Assembly: GCA_013298625.1 (NCBI GenBank)
Contig: JAAFIF010000044.1
Coordinates: 1-64,000, forward strand
Source of the DNA: Myxococcales bacterium
GTDB taxonomy: Bacteria; Myxococcota_A; Polyangia; Polyangiales; Ga0077539
Reading direction: 5' to 3'
DNA: 64,000 nucleotides
The notes beneath the pieces were generated by a model. It was not told the DNA's origin and made no database searches. It worked only from the letters and a program-made list of their open reading frames with translations. The first letter of the stretch is position 1. Each line of letters starts with the position of its first letter. Below, piece by piece: positions 25,690 to 34,029 of this stretch. Position numbers and translations under genes: made by a program.

Positions 25690-26723
25690 TCCGCGCAGCG
25701 CGCTGCGCCGGCGGTGAGCACGCACTGGCTTCGCCACACGGACGCGCACGGGAGGCGCCTCCACCGGCCGTCGATGCACGTCGCGAGCGTCGCGCCTTCA
25801 CAGCGGTCTGGCGTGCCTTCGCTGCACTCGCTCGAGTCCACTTCGCACGACGCGAGGCCGCCGTCGCGGCTCACGCAGCGCGCCCCGTACTGCGCGCAAT
25901 CGACGACCAACATCGGCAAGCCCGGCTCGAAGCACCGCACCGCGAGCGAACCATCGCAGCGACTCAGCGCGCTCATCGTCGTGCACGCCGGCCGCGCTCC
26001 CGCCGTCGCAACACAGCTCGCCCGCGCCGTCCCGCCATCCACCGACGCGAGCGCGCAGCTCGCTCCGCCAGGCCACGCCGCGCAGTCGACAGACTGCTCG
26101 AAGCGTCCCGTCGAGCACGTGACCTTTCGTGTCCCTTCGCAGCGCTGGTAGTTCGTCGCGCACGAGATCCCCGTCGTGCACGCCCCGCGGCCGAACGCCT
26201 CGCGGCACACCTGTCCGAGCGCTGCGCAGTCGAGCGCGCCTGTGGCCCACGTGGCGGCCGCTGGCGTCGCGCAGCTCACGAGCACGTCGCCGTCGCAGAT
26301 CGTTCCGCTGTGCTGCGCGCAGAAGAGCGGCCCGTGTCCCAACGTCGAGCATTGAGAGAACCCGCGACAATCCGACGCCGCGAGCGCGCACTGCACGCGG
26401 CGATCGAGGTCGAGGCGCACCGCGGGGTTGATCGCGTCGAGCGCAGGATCCGCATAGTACCGCAGCGTCTGCACGCAATCCGCGATCGATGTCGCCCCGG
26501 ACGGCGCGTCGGGACAGCTCACCAGCACAGCGCACGCGCGCACCAGCGCGTCGACGCCGACCGCCGTCGCGCCGTCGGAGTGCTCTTCGAACGACGCGTC
26601 GATCACCGCGGCTTCGCTCGCGTCCGCCGCGTCGACGGTCGGCGTCGGCGTCGAGCACGCGATGTCCATCGCCCCAGCTGCGCAGAGCAGCAGCGCTGCT
26701 CGAACGGTACTTCGTTGCTTCAT
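25686..26723 (-). CDS. Cysteine-rich repeat lipoprotein
   Basis: 345 residues. The signal is MKQRSTVRAALLLCAAGAMDIAC; the lipobox DIAC is acceptable. The mature part holds more than 20 cysteines arranged as repeated units of about 45 residues, each like CxGxxxVSCxTPxxxxWxxGALDCAALGQVCRE (for instance RCEGTRKVTC, RCDGSLAVRC, RCEGATLATCIDGRW). These resemble the cysteine-rich repeats found in many secreted myxobacterial proteins. Likely outer-membrane-attached; function unknown. ATG at 26723 is chosen because the upstream in-frame extension is Arg-rich and without signal features. Its stop overlaps the end of the convergent lipoprotein gene. Confidence 0.82.
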   Translation of the reverse strand: MKQRSTVRAALLLCAAGAMDIACSTPTPTVDAADASEAAVIDASFEEHSDGATAVGVDALVRACAVLVSCPDAPSGATSIADCVQTLRYYADPALDAINPAVRLDLDRRVQCALAASDCRGFSQCSTLGHGPLFCAQHSGTICDGDVLVSCATPAAATWATGALDCAALGQVCREAFGRGACTTGISCATNYQRCEGTRKVTCSTGRFEQSVDCAAWPGGASCALASVDGGTARASCVATAGARPACTTMSALSRCDGSLAVRCFEPGLPMLVVDCAQYGARCVSRDGGLASCEVDSSECSEGTPDRCEGATLATCIDGRWRRLPCASVWRSQCVLTAGAARCAD

Positions 26724-26763
26724 CGCTGGGTGCGAGCCAGCAACAAGAGGGCCGCCTGCGCTC

Positions 26764-27078
26764 TCAGTTGGGCAGCGGTCGCTCGATGCGAAACCACACC
26801 GTCCACGGCGCGCCGCAGCGCGCGCAGGCCGTTCGCGCCGCGCGCAAGACCGCGCCGCGATGCGCGACGGCGTCATGCGACACGAGCCGCAGCGCGCCTT
26901 CGCAGCGAGGACACGGCATCGCGAGGGACCTCGGCTCGACGAGCGAAGCGGACTCGACGCAGATCGGGTGCTCTTGCGAGCCTCCGTCGCTGGCGAAGAA
27001 GAGCTTCACCCGCTGCTCTGCGAGCTTCTCTGCCGCGCGCTCGGCGGCGCGGCGCTCGGTGCGCTTGCGAAACACCAT
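26764..27078 (-). CDS. Small zinc-ribbon protein
   Basis: 104 residues from ATG at 27078. The N-terminus is a charged helix (MVFRKRTERRAAERAAEKL); the C-terminal half has two Cys pairs, PCPRCEGALRL and ACARCGAPWTVWFRI, a zinc ribbon. Proteins of this shape may bind nucleic acid or partner proteins; no family is recognised. It follows the small lipoprotein gene at 27084 with five bases between stop and start, so the two are probably co-transcribed even though one product is secreted. The next gene downstream, a Cys-rich lipoprotein, starts 40 bp further. Confidence 0.68.
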   Translation of the reverse strand: MVFRKRTERRAAERAAEKLAEQRVKLFFASDGGSQEHPICVESASLVEPRSLAMPCPRCEGALRLVSHDAVAHRGAVLRAARTACARCGAPWTVWFRIERPLPN

Positions 27079-27083
27079 CGGCG

Positions 27084-27566
27084 TCAGCGCGGAGGGCGCA
27101 CGAAGGAGAACGACTGCTCGGTGCGGCACGTGGCCCGGTAGCCGCACGCGCTCGGGTTGGTGGTCTGATACCGGTACACGACGGTGCCCGAGAGGGCGTC
27201 GCCCGAGAGCGTTCCGTTCGCTTCGACGAGCGTGTTGAAGGTGCAGTCGCCGCTGTTCATCGCGTTGCGGCCGACCTTCGAGACCGAGAAGCCGATGGGC
27301 GTCGCGCTGCCGCGCAGCGGGTCCGTGTTGGCGGTGAAGAGCGAGAGCGCCACGCCCGCGAGCCCCTGCACGTCGACGGTCACGTCCGAGCCGCTCTGCG
27401 TCACCACCATCGTGATGCCTGGCGTCGACTCGCCGACGTTGTAGCTGCTCAGCATGCAGCCGTTGTCGCGGTTGGTCACCGCGCCCGAGTACGTCCCCGC
27501 GACGTTGAGCGGAGCGCACCCGGCGGTCGCGAGGGACGCGAGCAAGAGCAGGTTGTTTCGGAACAC
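27084..27566 (-). CDS. Small lipoprotein of unknown function
   Basis: 160 residues: signal MFRNNLLLLASLATAGC (lipid Cys 17), then a beta-rich domain with alternating Thr/Val strands (GTYSGAVTNRDNGC, GITMVVTQSGSDVTVDVQGL, GTLSGDALSGTVVYRYQ). Five cysteines could form disulfides. The pattern resembles small lipocalin- or beta-sandwich-like lipoproteins that are common and uncharacterised in myxobacteria. It starts ten bases from the edge of a dispersed repeat element (27576-27716), which therefore includes or replaces its promoter region. The following gene is a small zinc-ribbon protein. Confidence 0.78.
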   Translation of the reverse strand: MFRNNLLLLASLATAGCAPLNVAGTYSGAVTNRDNGCMLSSYNVGESTPGITMVVTQSGSDVTVDVQGLAGVALSLFTANTDPLRGSATPIGFSVSKVGRNAMNSGDCTFNTLVEANGTLSGDALSGTVVYRYQTTNPSACGYRATCRTEQSFSFVRPPR

Positions 27567-27575
27567 GCAGTGATC

Positions 27576-27716
27576 CTAAACCACTACCGCGCCGGGGTTC
27601 GTAGTTTTCCCGGTGCGCGGCAGCGGTTTGACTTGATTTCTACGGTCTTTCCAACACCCGATCCTCTCCGGTCATCTGCGATACACGTCCCGGGCGCGGT
27701 ATAGCGCGACTCTGAG
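27576..27716 (-). repeat. Dispersed element with complementary ends, copy B
   Basis: 141 bp, homologous in reverse orientation to 7941-8066. Read on the minus strand its ends are ACCGCGCCCGGG and CCCCGGCGCGGT, which can pair at 11 of 12 positions. It keeps the inner blocks ATCGCAGATGACCGGAG, GAAATCAAGTCAAACC and GAAAACTACGA but differs from copy A elsewhere, including a longer left arm. It occupies the whole spacer between the phytoene synthase stop (27717) and the lipoprotein start (27566), at the edge of the low-GC terpenoid island. Confidence 0.8.
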
Positions 27717-28748
27717 CTACATCGACACTGTGTGATTGTCCGTGCCTCCGCTCCCACCAGCCGACAAGTTGCATTGCGCGATGCACTCGAGAAGCTGGCG
27801 ATCGTCTTCGTTCGTTGCGATCGACGGGAGCGAACGACGGTGCAGCGTCGATCGTACAACGCGCGCCACAATGAACAGCTTCTGCCAGAGGGGCACATAT
27901 GCGCGCTTTCGGATGTTGTCAGAGTCATTTTGGCGAATCCGCTGCCCGATCGACGAGTAGATCAAGCGACTGCAAGCGATCGCGATCCTGCAAGAGCGCG
28001 GCAACATCTCGACGCCGTGGTCTGCGCGTTGGTAGTGCTCGTCGGCCGCGCGAAGCAGCCGGTCAGTAACCGCGCGAGTCGCGTCCGTCGGCGCCGTCGC
28101 ACGCAAGACTTCTTGTCGATCTGCACCCAGATCGCGAAGCCACTCGTCGGGAACGTACAAACGGCCCATTCGTGCGTCCTCGCCGATATCGCGGGCGATG
28201 TTGGTGAGCTGCATTCCGACACCGAGATTCGCCGCGCGCAGCCAAAGGGACGCGTTTCGCTGTTCGCGGGGCACCATCACGCAAGTCATCATGAGACCGA
28301 CGACGGCTGCCGCCCGAAAGCAGTACAGCACGAGGTCCTCTCGGCTCTCGACGCGGAGGCCTCGCGCGTCCATCTCCATGCCGGCCAGCAGCTCGAGCGG
28401 CAGCTCCTTCGGAATTCCATAGGTCTGCACGACCGTCGCAAACGCACGATCGATTGGACTGTCGTCGGGACGATCGTCGAACACCCGGTCGAGTCTCGCC
28501 CTCAGCGCGTCGACTCGCTGCATGCGCTGCTTCGATGGATCGGCGTTGTCGACTGCGTCGTCTGCGCGGCGGCAGAACGCGTACAGCGACCAGCTCGCAG
28601 ACCTCGCCGACGTCGGCAACAGCAATGACGCGAGGTAGAAGCTCTTTGAATGAGCGGCGATCCAGCGCCGACACTCGTTGAGGTCATCGCGCCGAATGTC
28701 GCTTCGAGATACGGCGCGCTGAGCAGTCGATGTGACTTGCGTGTTCAT
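27717..28748 (-). CDS. crtB: Phytoene/squalene synthase family enzyme
   Basis: 343 residues. This family joins two prenyl diphosphates head to head; in bacteria with carotenoid genes the product is usually phytoene from two geranylgeranyl diphosphates. Both Asp-rich diphosphate sites are present: RRADDAVDN at 60-68 and RDIGEDARMGRLYVP at 186-200, with the AFCRRADD and GVGMQLTNIARD contexts typical of CrtB. No transmembrane segment. Its start overlaps the preceding gene by one base (TGATG). Third-position composition is less GC-rich than in flanking genes, as for the whole island. Squalene or dehydrosqualene synthesis cannot be excluded because no GGPP synthase gene is nearby. Confidence 0.88.
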   Translation of the reverse strand: MNTQVTSTAQRAVSRSDIRRDDLNECRRWIAAHSKSFYLASLLLPTSARSASWSLYAFCRRADDAVDNADPSKQRMQRVDALRARLDRVFDDRPDDSPIDRAFATVVQTYGIPKELPLELLAGMEMDARGLRVESREDLVLYCFRAAAVVGLMMTCVMVPREQRNASLWLRAANLGVGMQLTNIARDIGEDARMGRLYVPDEWLRDLGADRQEVLRATAPTDATRAVTDRLLRAADEHYQRADHGVEMLPRSCRIAIACSRLIYSSIGQRIRQNDSDNIRKRAYVPLWQKLFIVARVVRSTLHRRSLPSIATNEDDRQLLECIAQCNLSAGGSGGTDNHTVSM

Positions 28749-29467
28749 CAGATTCTCCAGAATTTCGAAGCAAGATCGGCAGCGATAGAGACGTCCGTGT
28801 TGTAATGGGCGAGTTCGCCGGATCGCTCCAATGTGCTTGCAGATTCGATTGAGCCGTCATCGATAGGCGTCGTTCTTGCACCGAGCGCGAGCCCAACACG
28901 AAGCGTGACGATGGCGATGTCGCGGCAGTCGACGGGATCAACCTGCACGAGAAGTCGGCAGGCCCTGCCGATCCCCATGGTGGCCAACGCTCGCTGCAAT
29001 CTCGTGATCTCCGCCAAGACGCCGACGTCGAGGCTGTGCCGTTGTGCTCGCGAGAACAACGCCCACTGTGCGGCTGCGTTTGCGGCATCGCCAGCGAGCA
29101 CGCGCAGAACCTCGCGTTCTAGCGGGGGGCCGTCTGCACTCGCCCCGCGCGTCGCAGTGTCGTAGAGCGGCCAGTGCAACTTCGCCGTCGCCCAAAGGCA
29201 GGACACCGCCGCCGCGACAGTCGAGACAGCGGCGAGCGACGATTCTCCATTGCGTGCGCTCGACACAAACAACGCGGACACTCCGCAGCGCAGCGCCTCC
29301 ATCGCCGACGTGCGGCCGATGGACACCATCTCCGCGCACGCCCGGTCACCGCGGCCGATCGTATCGATCGCTGCGAAGGCTGCGCTGATCACAATCAACG
29401 CAGCCTGTTCGACATCGTCGACGCCAAAAGCGGTATTGGTCGCGTCCGCGCACTCGATGTAGTCCAT
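28748..29467 (-). CDS. Unknown helical protein coupled to phytoene synthase
   Basis: 239 residues from ATG at 29467; TTG at 29473 is possible. Almost entirely Ala-rich helix (VDDVEQAALIVISAAFAAIDTIG, LAAVSTVAAAVSCLWATAKLHWPLYD, VLRVLAGDAANAAAQWALFSRAQ). The helical makeup and its coupling (TGATG) to the phytoene synthase suggest an isoprenoid-type helical fold, possibly a divergent prenyl synthase without the usual DDxxD motifs, or a non-catalytic partner; no motif proves this. No signal peptide and no strong transmembrane helix. The mRNA start region may be sequestered in a stem (see 29464-29502). It is divergent from the second operon of the island. Confidence 0.65.
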   Translation of the reverse strand: MDYIECADATNTAFGVDDVEQAALIVISAAFAAIDTIGRGDRACAEMVSIGRTSAMEALRCGVSALFVSSARNGESSLAAVSTVAAAVSCLWATAKLHWPLYDTATRGASADGPPLEREVLRVLAGDAANAAAQWALFSRAQRHSLDVGVLAEITRLQRALATMGIGRACRLLVQVDPVDCRDIAIVTLRVGLALGARTTPIDDGSIESASTLERSGELAHYNTDVSIAADLASKFWRI

Positions 29468-29502
29468 CCCCAACGAGCGAATCCCCTACCATCCGGGGAT
29501 GG
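29464..29502 (-). promoter_or_regulatory. Possible start-codon-sequestering hairpin
   Basis: On the minus-strand transcript CCATCCCC (29502-29495) is exactly complementary to GGGGATGG (29471-29464), which contains the proposed ATG. Between them lies a third partial copy, AGGGGAT, and the left arm can also pair locally with GGATGG. Two or three exclusive pairings around a start codon would suit translational control. No ligand or factor is known; chance is possible. Confidence 0.35.
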
Positions 29503-29911
29503 CAGAATCAAGTCGAGCTTTGCCGTCATCGAGTGTGTGAGTCGGCGGCGGCGATACTGCGCGCTTGTTCGGTGGAAAGAGCTAGAGCTTCATCACGTGT
29601 CACGATGTTGGAAAACTCGCAGCCGATCTTGCGGTTGAGAAGCTGCAAAGGCGCTTCGCGCGCCGCGACGCATACGACACGACCTGGTTGGCTGCGGGGT
29701 TCCGATCGAGCAGTTCGACCAGCAGTTGAAATGCTCGCATTGCCCAAGGTGAACCGCCGCGAGCTGCAGGTTATGAACTGCTTTCGATCGCGTGCCGGAT
29801 GCGCTCGACGGCGCTGATCGTCGCTGTGATCGCAGCGGATGCAGCAACGACGGACCTGATTCGTGTTGCAAACGAGCGGCTGGCGGGTAGAGTCGCCGAA
29901 TTTCGACGAAA
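29503..29911. other. Divergent spacer of the terpenoid island, with possible gene remnant
   Basis: About 410 bp between the two divergent operons; both promoters must be here. On the minus strand, protein-like pieces are scattered over two frames with stops between: VVAASAAITATISAVERIRHAIESSS in two stretches, AMRAFQLLVELLDRNPAANQ, and AREAPLQLLNRKIGCEFSN then IVTRDEALAL. The order is what a decayed small gene, perhaps STAS-like, would leave. No intact gene is supportable. Confidence 0.4.
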
Positions 29912-30703
29912 ATGAAGCCAGAACTGCACGCACGAGATCTCCTCGAACCAGAGCATGGTCCGCTGCACATGGTCGGAAATTACGACTGTACTGTGGTAGA
30001 GATTCAAGCGGATGCTGCGACGATTCAGTCGTTCCTGCCTGCCGAACTGCTGCTCGGTGATCAGAAGGCGACGCACCCAGTGTTAGTTTTGTTTGGGAGG
30101 CAGACCGGGGTTGCGGCGAGCATTAGTCCAAGATTTCCGACGATGGACTATTTCGAGGCGGCGATCATCGTGCCGTTTGTCTACCGCCGGCAAGGCCAGT
30201 ATCGCGGACCGTTCCTTCATACCGTCAAGATCTTTCTTGATCTGCCGGCGAGCTCTCTAGGAGGAGTGCTGCTGTACGGATTTCCGAAGGCGGTGGCTCG
30301 TTTCGATGTCGGCTCGGGTTCGTTTGCTGTGCTCTCGGCATCTGAGCGTCCTGTCCTCTCCGCGGCGCACAGCGATCGCGCCGGATCCCTTACGACTGCT
30401 GAGCTGTCTCACGTCGTGCGAACGATGCAGCAGCCCAGCGTGAGCCTGCATCCGGCCGCAGGATTGATCGGCTCTGGATTTTGGTGGAATTTCGGCGGCG
30501 CCGTCGTGACGCCAGCATCTGTTGCAATGTCGATCAGCGCGAACGTGATCGCGAAATTCCCCGCTGCGGCCACCGCAGTCGTCGCTGACGGCGTGTGTGT
30601 CGGTCGATCGGTGAATTCATGGCGTATTCAAACTCGATGGAGATTGACGAGACCGTTGTCTTTGAATCGCGACTGGAGTCCGTGGAACGGAGTTCGAACG
30701 TGA
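29912..30703 (+). CDS. Acetoacetate decarboxylase-like protein
   Basis: 263 residues. The fold signature of the acetoacetate decarboxylase superfamily is suggested by paired strands and the sequence pattern FLPAELLLGDQKATHPVLVLFG, EAAIIVPFVYRRQGQYRGPF and GVLLYGFPKAVARFDV; the PKA segment is where the Schiff-base lysine of true decarboxylases or of its relatives would stand, but I cannot confirm it as catalytic. No signal peptide. It is the first gene of a three-gene operon and its stop overlaps the FAD enzyme start as GTGA. In relatives this fold also does cyclisation and aldol-type chemistry, so a role in modifying a carotenoid or terpenoid end group is possible. Confidence 0.62.
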   Translation: MKPELHARDLLEPEHGPLHMVGNYDCTVVEIQADAATIQSFLPAELLLGDQKATHPVLVLFGRQTGVAASISPRFPTMDYFEAAIIVPFVYRRQGQYRGPFLHTVKIFLDLPASSLGGVLLYGFPKAVARFDVGSGSFAVLSASERPVLSAAHSDRAGSLTTAELSHVVRTMQQPSVSLHPAAGLIGSGFWWNFGGAVVTPASVAMSISANVIAKFPAAATAVVADGVCVGRSVNSWRIQTRWRLTRPLSLNRDWSPWNGVRT

Positions 30704-32733
30704 GCAAGCGAAAAATCCTGGTCATCGGCGGCGGGGTCGGCGGCGTGAGCGCCGCTTGGGCGCTCAGCGGGTCTCCAAACCCCCCCGAGATTCGATTGCT
30801 GCAAATGGGTTGGCGTTTGGGCGGCAAAGGAGCGAGCGGTCGCAGCAGTGAGTCCGTCGGACGAAGAATCGAAGAGCACGGTGTTCACGTCTGGTCGGGC
30901 CTCTACGAAAACGCGTTTCGGGTGCTCCGCCAGGCTTACACGGAGACGGGCCGCCCGGCAGATCATCCGTTGGCGACGATCGATCGTGCGTTTTATCCTC
31001 ATCAACACGTTGTGCTCATGGAGCGCTGGCGGGATCAGTGGATGCCGTGGGAAATTGATCTTCCGGCGAACGAGCTCGCGCCAGGAGTCAGCGATGCCTT
31101 GTTCCCCAACGCGTCGATCGTCGTTGAGCAGACGATTCGCTGGGCTGCCGCGCTGGTGTTGGGGAGAAGTGACTGGCTCGGCGCCGATGTGCAATTGCAC
31201 GAACGCGGCAGTCAGCGCAGTTCGTCCGTGCGTCGCCAACTCGTTGACCGCTTCGCGCAGATCTTTGCGCCGGTCGTTGAAAGCCCGACGGTGTCCTCGA
31301 CGGTGGTCACGTCGCTGGTCCGGGCGCTGGAGGAGGCTTGGCCCTGGTTCGCCGCGCGACTGGACTCGACGCGTGTTCGTCGGTCATGGATCGTGCTGAA
31401 TTTTGCCGTAGCGAACCTGCGCGGCATGATCCAGGACGACGTGATCGCGCGAGGCTTCGATGCGATTGATGACCAGGACTACCTTGCCTGGCTCGCTCGG
31501 TTCGCGGTCCGCGACGGTGAACTCATGCTTGGTTCTCCGCTCGCACGATTCGTCTATGATGCCGAGTTCGCCTACGTTGATGGAGATCTTCGTCGCCCGA
31601 ATATTGCCGCTGGGGCGTCGCTCAGAACTCTGATACGCATGGCCGTCGGTTGGCGCGGTACGCTTCTTTGGAAAATGCGCGGTGGAATGGGCGATGTTGT
31701 GTTTGCCCCGCTCTATCTCGCGATGCGTCGCCGGGGAGTGAAGGTCGACTTCTTTCACAGGCTCGAGTCGCTTCACCTCAGTTCAGACAAGTCGGCGGTC
31801 GATGCGGTGCGCGTCGGTGTTCAAGCTGTTGCGCGCGATCGCTATGATCCACTTCAGATTGTTCGGGGGGTCGAGTGCTGGCCGAGCGAGCCTGACTGGA
31901 GCCAGCTGTTGCCGTCTGAAGCAGTTCGCGCGAGGTCGAACTTCGAGGATCCAAACACGCCGGCCGAAGAGCACATCACGCTTCGTCGAGGAGTTGACTT
32001 CGATGATGTCGTGCTTGCGACGCCCGTGGCGACTCACCCCGCAGTCGCCGCGGAGTTGATCAACGCTAGCGCCGCGTGGCGGTCGTCCGTCGAGCACGTG
32101 AAAACGGTCGCCACGCAGGCAGTCCAGCTGTGGTTTTGCTGCTCCGATCGCGAGCTCGGCTGGCGAGGCGCTGCGCGACCGTTGCTTGGAGCATTTCAAG
32201 AGTCTCCGCTCAACACCATCGTTGACATGAGTCACGTGCTACAATGGGAATGTTGGCAGTCAGACCGCTCGCCGGAGTGCGTCATGTATCTTTGCGGTCC
32301 GCTGCCCGACACTGACGACCCGGACGCTGCCGTTCGGAGCTATGCCGACGACCTGTTTGCCGGTCCCATCCGATGGGTTTGGCCTGGCGCGGTGACGGAC
32401 GATGGCGTTTTTCGGCACGAGCTGCTCAAGACCAGCAGCAGTGTCAGCGGCGATGCGCTGTCGCAGCAGTATCTGCGGCACAATAGCTGGCCGTCTGAGC
32501 GTTTCACGATGAGCGTCGCAGGATCGACCCAACACCGGTTGAGGCCGGATCGAAGCGGGTTCTCCAACCTTGTCGTGGCAGGCGACTGGACCCGAAACGG
32601 ATTCAACATTGGCAACGTGGAGGCCGCCACCATGTCTGGACTGCTCGCGTCGAACGCTCTCACAGGTTATCCGAAACGCGAGGACATCTTGGGAGTCGAC
32701 TTCGGCGCGCCAAGGGAGGCGACGCAGCGATGA
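30700..32733 (+). CDS. Large FAD-dependent desaturase-like oxidoreductase
   Basis: 677 residues from the GTG at 30700, which overlaps the previous stop as GTGA and leads into the dinucleotide fold KRKILVIGGGVGGVSAAWAL. A second family block follows (MGWRLGGKGASGRSS, EEHGVHVWSGLYENAFRVL), and near the C-terminus NLVVAGDWTRNGFNIGNVEAA is the flavin-binding end typical of the phytoene-desaturase/amine-oxidase clan, COG3349 branch. Length exceeds ordinary CrtI (about 500) by some 170 residues; the extra part (about 130-330) is helical. It ends as ATGA over the next gene. Desaturation or isomerisation of the terpenoid made by the synthase is the likely role. Confidence 0.82.
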   Translation: MSKRKILVIGGGVGGVSAAWALSGSPNPPEIRLLQMGWRLGGKGASGRSSESVGRRIEEHGVHVWSGLYENAFRVLRQAYTETGRPADHPLATIDRAFYPHQHVVLMERWRDQWMPWEIDLPANELAPGVSDALFPNASIVVEQTIRWAAALVLGRSDWLGADVQLHERGSQRSSSVRRQLVDRFAQIFAPVVESPTVSSTVVTSLVRALEEAWPWFAARLDSTRVRRSWIVLNFAVANLRGMIQDDVIARGFDAIDDQDYLAWLARFAVRDGELMLGSPLARFVYDAEFAYVDGDLRRPNIAAGASLRTLIRMAVGWRGTLLWKMRGGMGDVVFAPLYLAMRRRGVKVDFFHRLESLHLSSDKSAVDAVRVGVQAVARDRYDPLQIVRGVECWPSEPDWSQLLPSEAVRARSNFEDPNTPAEEHITLRRGVDFDDVVLATPVATHPAVAAELINASAAWRSSVEHVKTVATQAVQLWFCCSDRELGWRGAARPLLGAFQESPLNTIVDMSHVLQWECWQSDRSPECVMYLCGPLPDTDDPDAAVRSYADDLFAGPIRWVWPGAVTDDGVFRHELLKTSSSVSGDALSQQYLRHNSWPSERFTMSVAGSTQHRLRPDRSGFSNLVVAGDWTRNGFNIGNVEAATMSGLLASNALTGYPKREDILGVDFGAPREATQR

Positions 32734-33683
32734 GCGGATCTCTCGTGTCCGAGGAGGTCGATTGGGACTCGGCCCGATCACGTACCTGGCCGATGCTGGT
32801 CGGAGTCGCGAGTGTGCTTCTGCCTGCGTTTATTTGCCTCGCATTGATTCTGCGACGGCGAATCGACGGCTCGGTCGAAGGTGTGCGCTACGGCTATGCG
32901 TTTGCGCTCACGATTTTCGCGGTGCCTTTGGCCATCCATGGATTGTACGCTGCGCGCGCCGGACGCGGAGTTCGGACGGTGTGGCCTGCGTCATTTTGGA
33001 TGACCATCCTGACGACGTTTATGATTGGGCTGCTTCTGGATGTGGGGTTCGGAGGCTTCTTTCTGAAGTTTCCGTCAGACCATGGCGTGGTTGGGATCAA
33101 GGTCATCGGATACGTGCCTGGCTACGGATTTCGGCGGTATATTCCGATCGAAGAGTTTGCTTTCTACGTGTTGGGCATGATGTGGATCGTGAGCAGCTAT
33201 TCGTTTTTTGATCGGTTTGTGTTCGTTCGAGCGCTCCGGCGAACGCCTGCTCGGATTCGGGAGCTAGTTCAAATCAGCCGTTCGTGGCTGTTCGCGATCA
33301 CGCTGATGGCTGCGATCGCCTGCGTCGCCTCTGTTCTTTCTCGTCAGGATGGCTCCGTCTTCCCTGGCTACGCGTTGTTTGTGCTCGCGACGACAGGAAC
33401 TCCCCCGGTGCTTCTATGGCGAAAGGTTGGTTCGACGCTCAACATGCCCGCCCTGGTCGCTACGCTGGCCCTCATTACGATCTCCAGCATTGTGTGGGAG
33501 CCGTCGCTGGGAATTCCGCTCGGATGGTGGGGCTACAACGATGCATACATGTGCGGCATTCGCTTCGATGCTTGGGCGTCGCTTCCGATCGAAGCCGTGC
33601 TCTTCTGGTGGGCCAGCGGTCTGACCGGTTCGCTCGTCTTCGAAACGGCTCGGTCGCTGCGTGGCGACGCAGCGGACGCATAG
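32730..33683 (+). CDS. CarR-type lycopene-cyclase-like membrane protein
   Basis: 317 residues, about seven to eight transmembrane helices. Two copies of the short CarR/CrtYc-CrtYd hallmark are visible: YIPIEEFAFYVLGM at 138-150 and SLPIEAVLFWWASG at 284-297. The spacing fits a fused two-domain lycopene beta-cyclase, as in archaea and some bacteria that fuse CrtYc and CrtYd. In the second copy the expected EE is EA, a change at a residue thought to be important, so activity or product may differ. It is the last gene of the operon, coupled to the FAD enzyme by ATGA. Ring formation on a linear carotenoid or related terpenoid is the probable function. Composition is clearly AT-richer than the flanks. 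Confidence 0.75.
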   Translation: MSGSLVSEEVDWDSARSRTWPMLVGVASVLLPAFICLALILRRRIDGSVEGVRYGYAFALTIFAVPLAIHGLYAARAGRGVRTVWPASFWMTILTTFMIGLLLDVGFGGFFLKFPSDHGVVGIKVIGYVPGYGFRRYIPIEEFAFYVLGMMWIVSSYSFFDRFVFVRALRRTPARIRELVQISRSWLFAITLMAAIACVASVLSRQDGSVFPGYALFVLATTGTPPVLLWRKVGSTLNMPALVATLALITISSIVWEPSLGIPLGWWGYNDAYMCGIRFDAWASLPIEAVLFWWASGLTGSLVFETARSLRGDAADA

Positions 33684-34029
33684 CTTCGCGCGTCCACGTC
33701 GGCGAGCGTTGCGAAACGCTGAATTTCGACGACGTTCGAGTTGGACACCAGAGAGCAGCTGCATCAATCCCTATCCGCCGTGGCCTTCTGCTCGCTGCTC
33801 TTCGGCCGGCGGCCGCATCGAGCGAGTTCTTCGAGCGTTGCCAACACGTTCTGCCTGAGCCTCGTCGGTTCGTACGCGAGCCCGTTGTTCGCCTGCGCTG
33901 TCGTGCGCCGCGCCCGTCCGAAACGCTGCGCTTGCGTCTCTGTCCTCAACCCTTTCGCACGTTCGTCCGCTTCGCTGTCACGCGGCGGCTCGCTGTCTCG
34001 TCACTCGGCCATCAAGGAGCGTGACCCCC
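33684..34029. other. 346-bp spacer, possible gene decay
   Basis: Composition shifts from the lower-GC island to the high-GC flank here. No start-to-stop frame looks like a protein, though a 61-codon minus-strand frame (33764-33949) has a protein-like core (YEPTRLRQNVLATLEELARC). Its right end carries the AAGGAG ribosome site of the next gene. I see no repeat that would mark an island end. Confidence 0.45.

Noticed and set aside
30595..30699. Upstream start for the FAD enzyme at 30595
   Set aside because: It would overlap the previous gene by about 100 bp; the GTGA junction at 30700 leads directly into the dinucleotide motif.
33764..33949. 61-codon minus-strand frame after the terpenoid island
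   Set aside because: One protein-like patch but no ribosome site or family; could be chance or a remnant.
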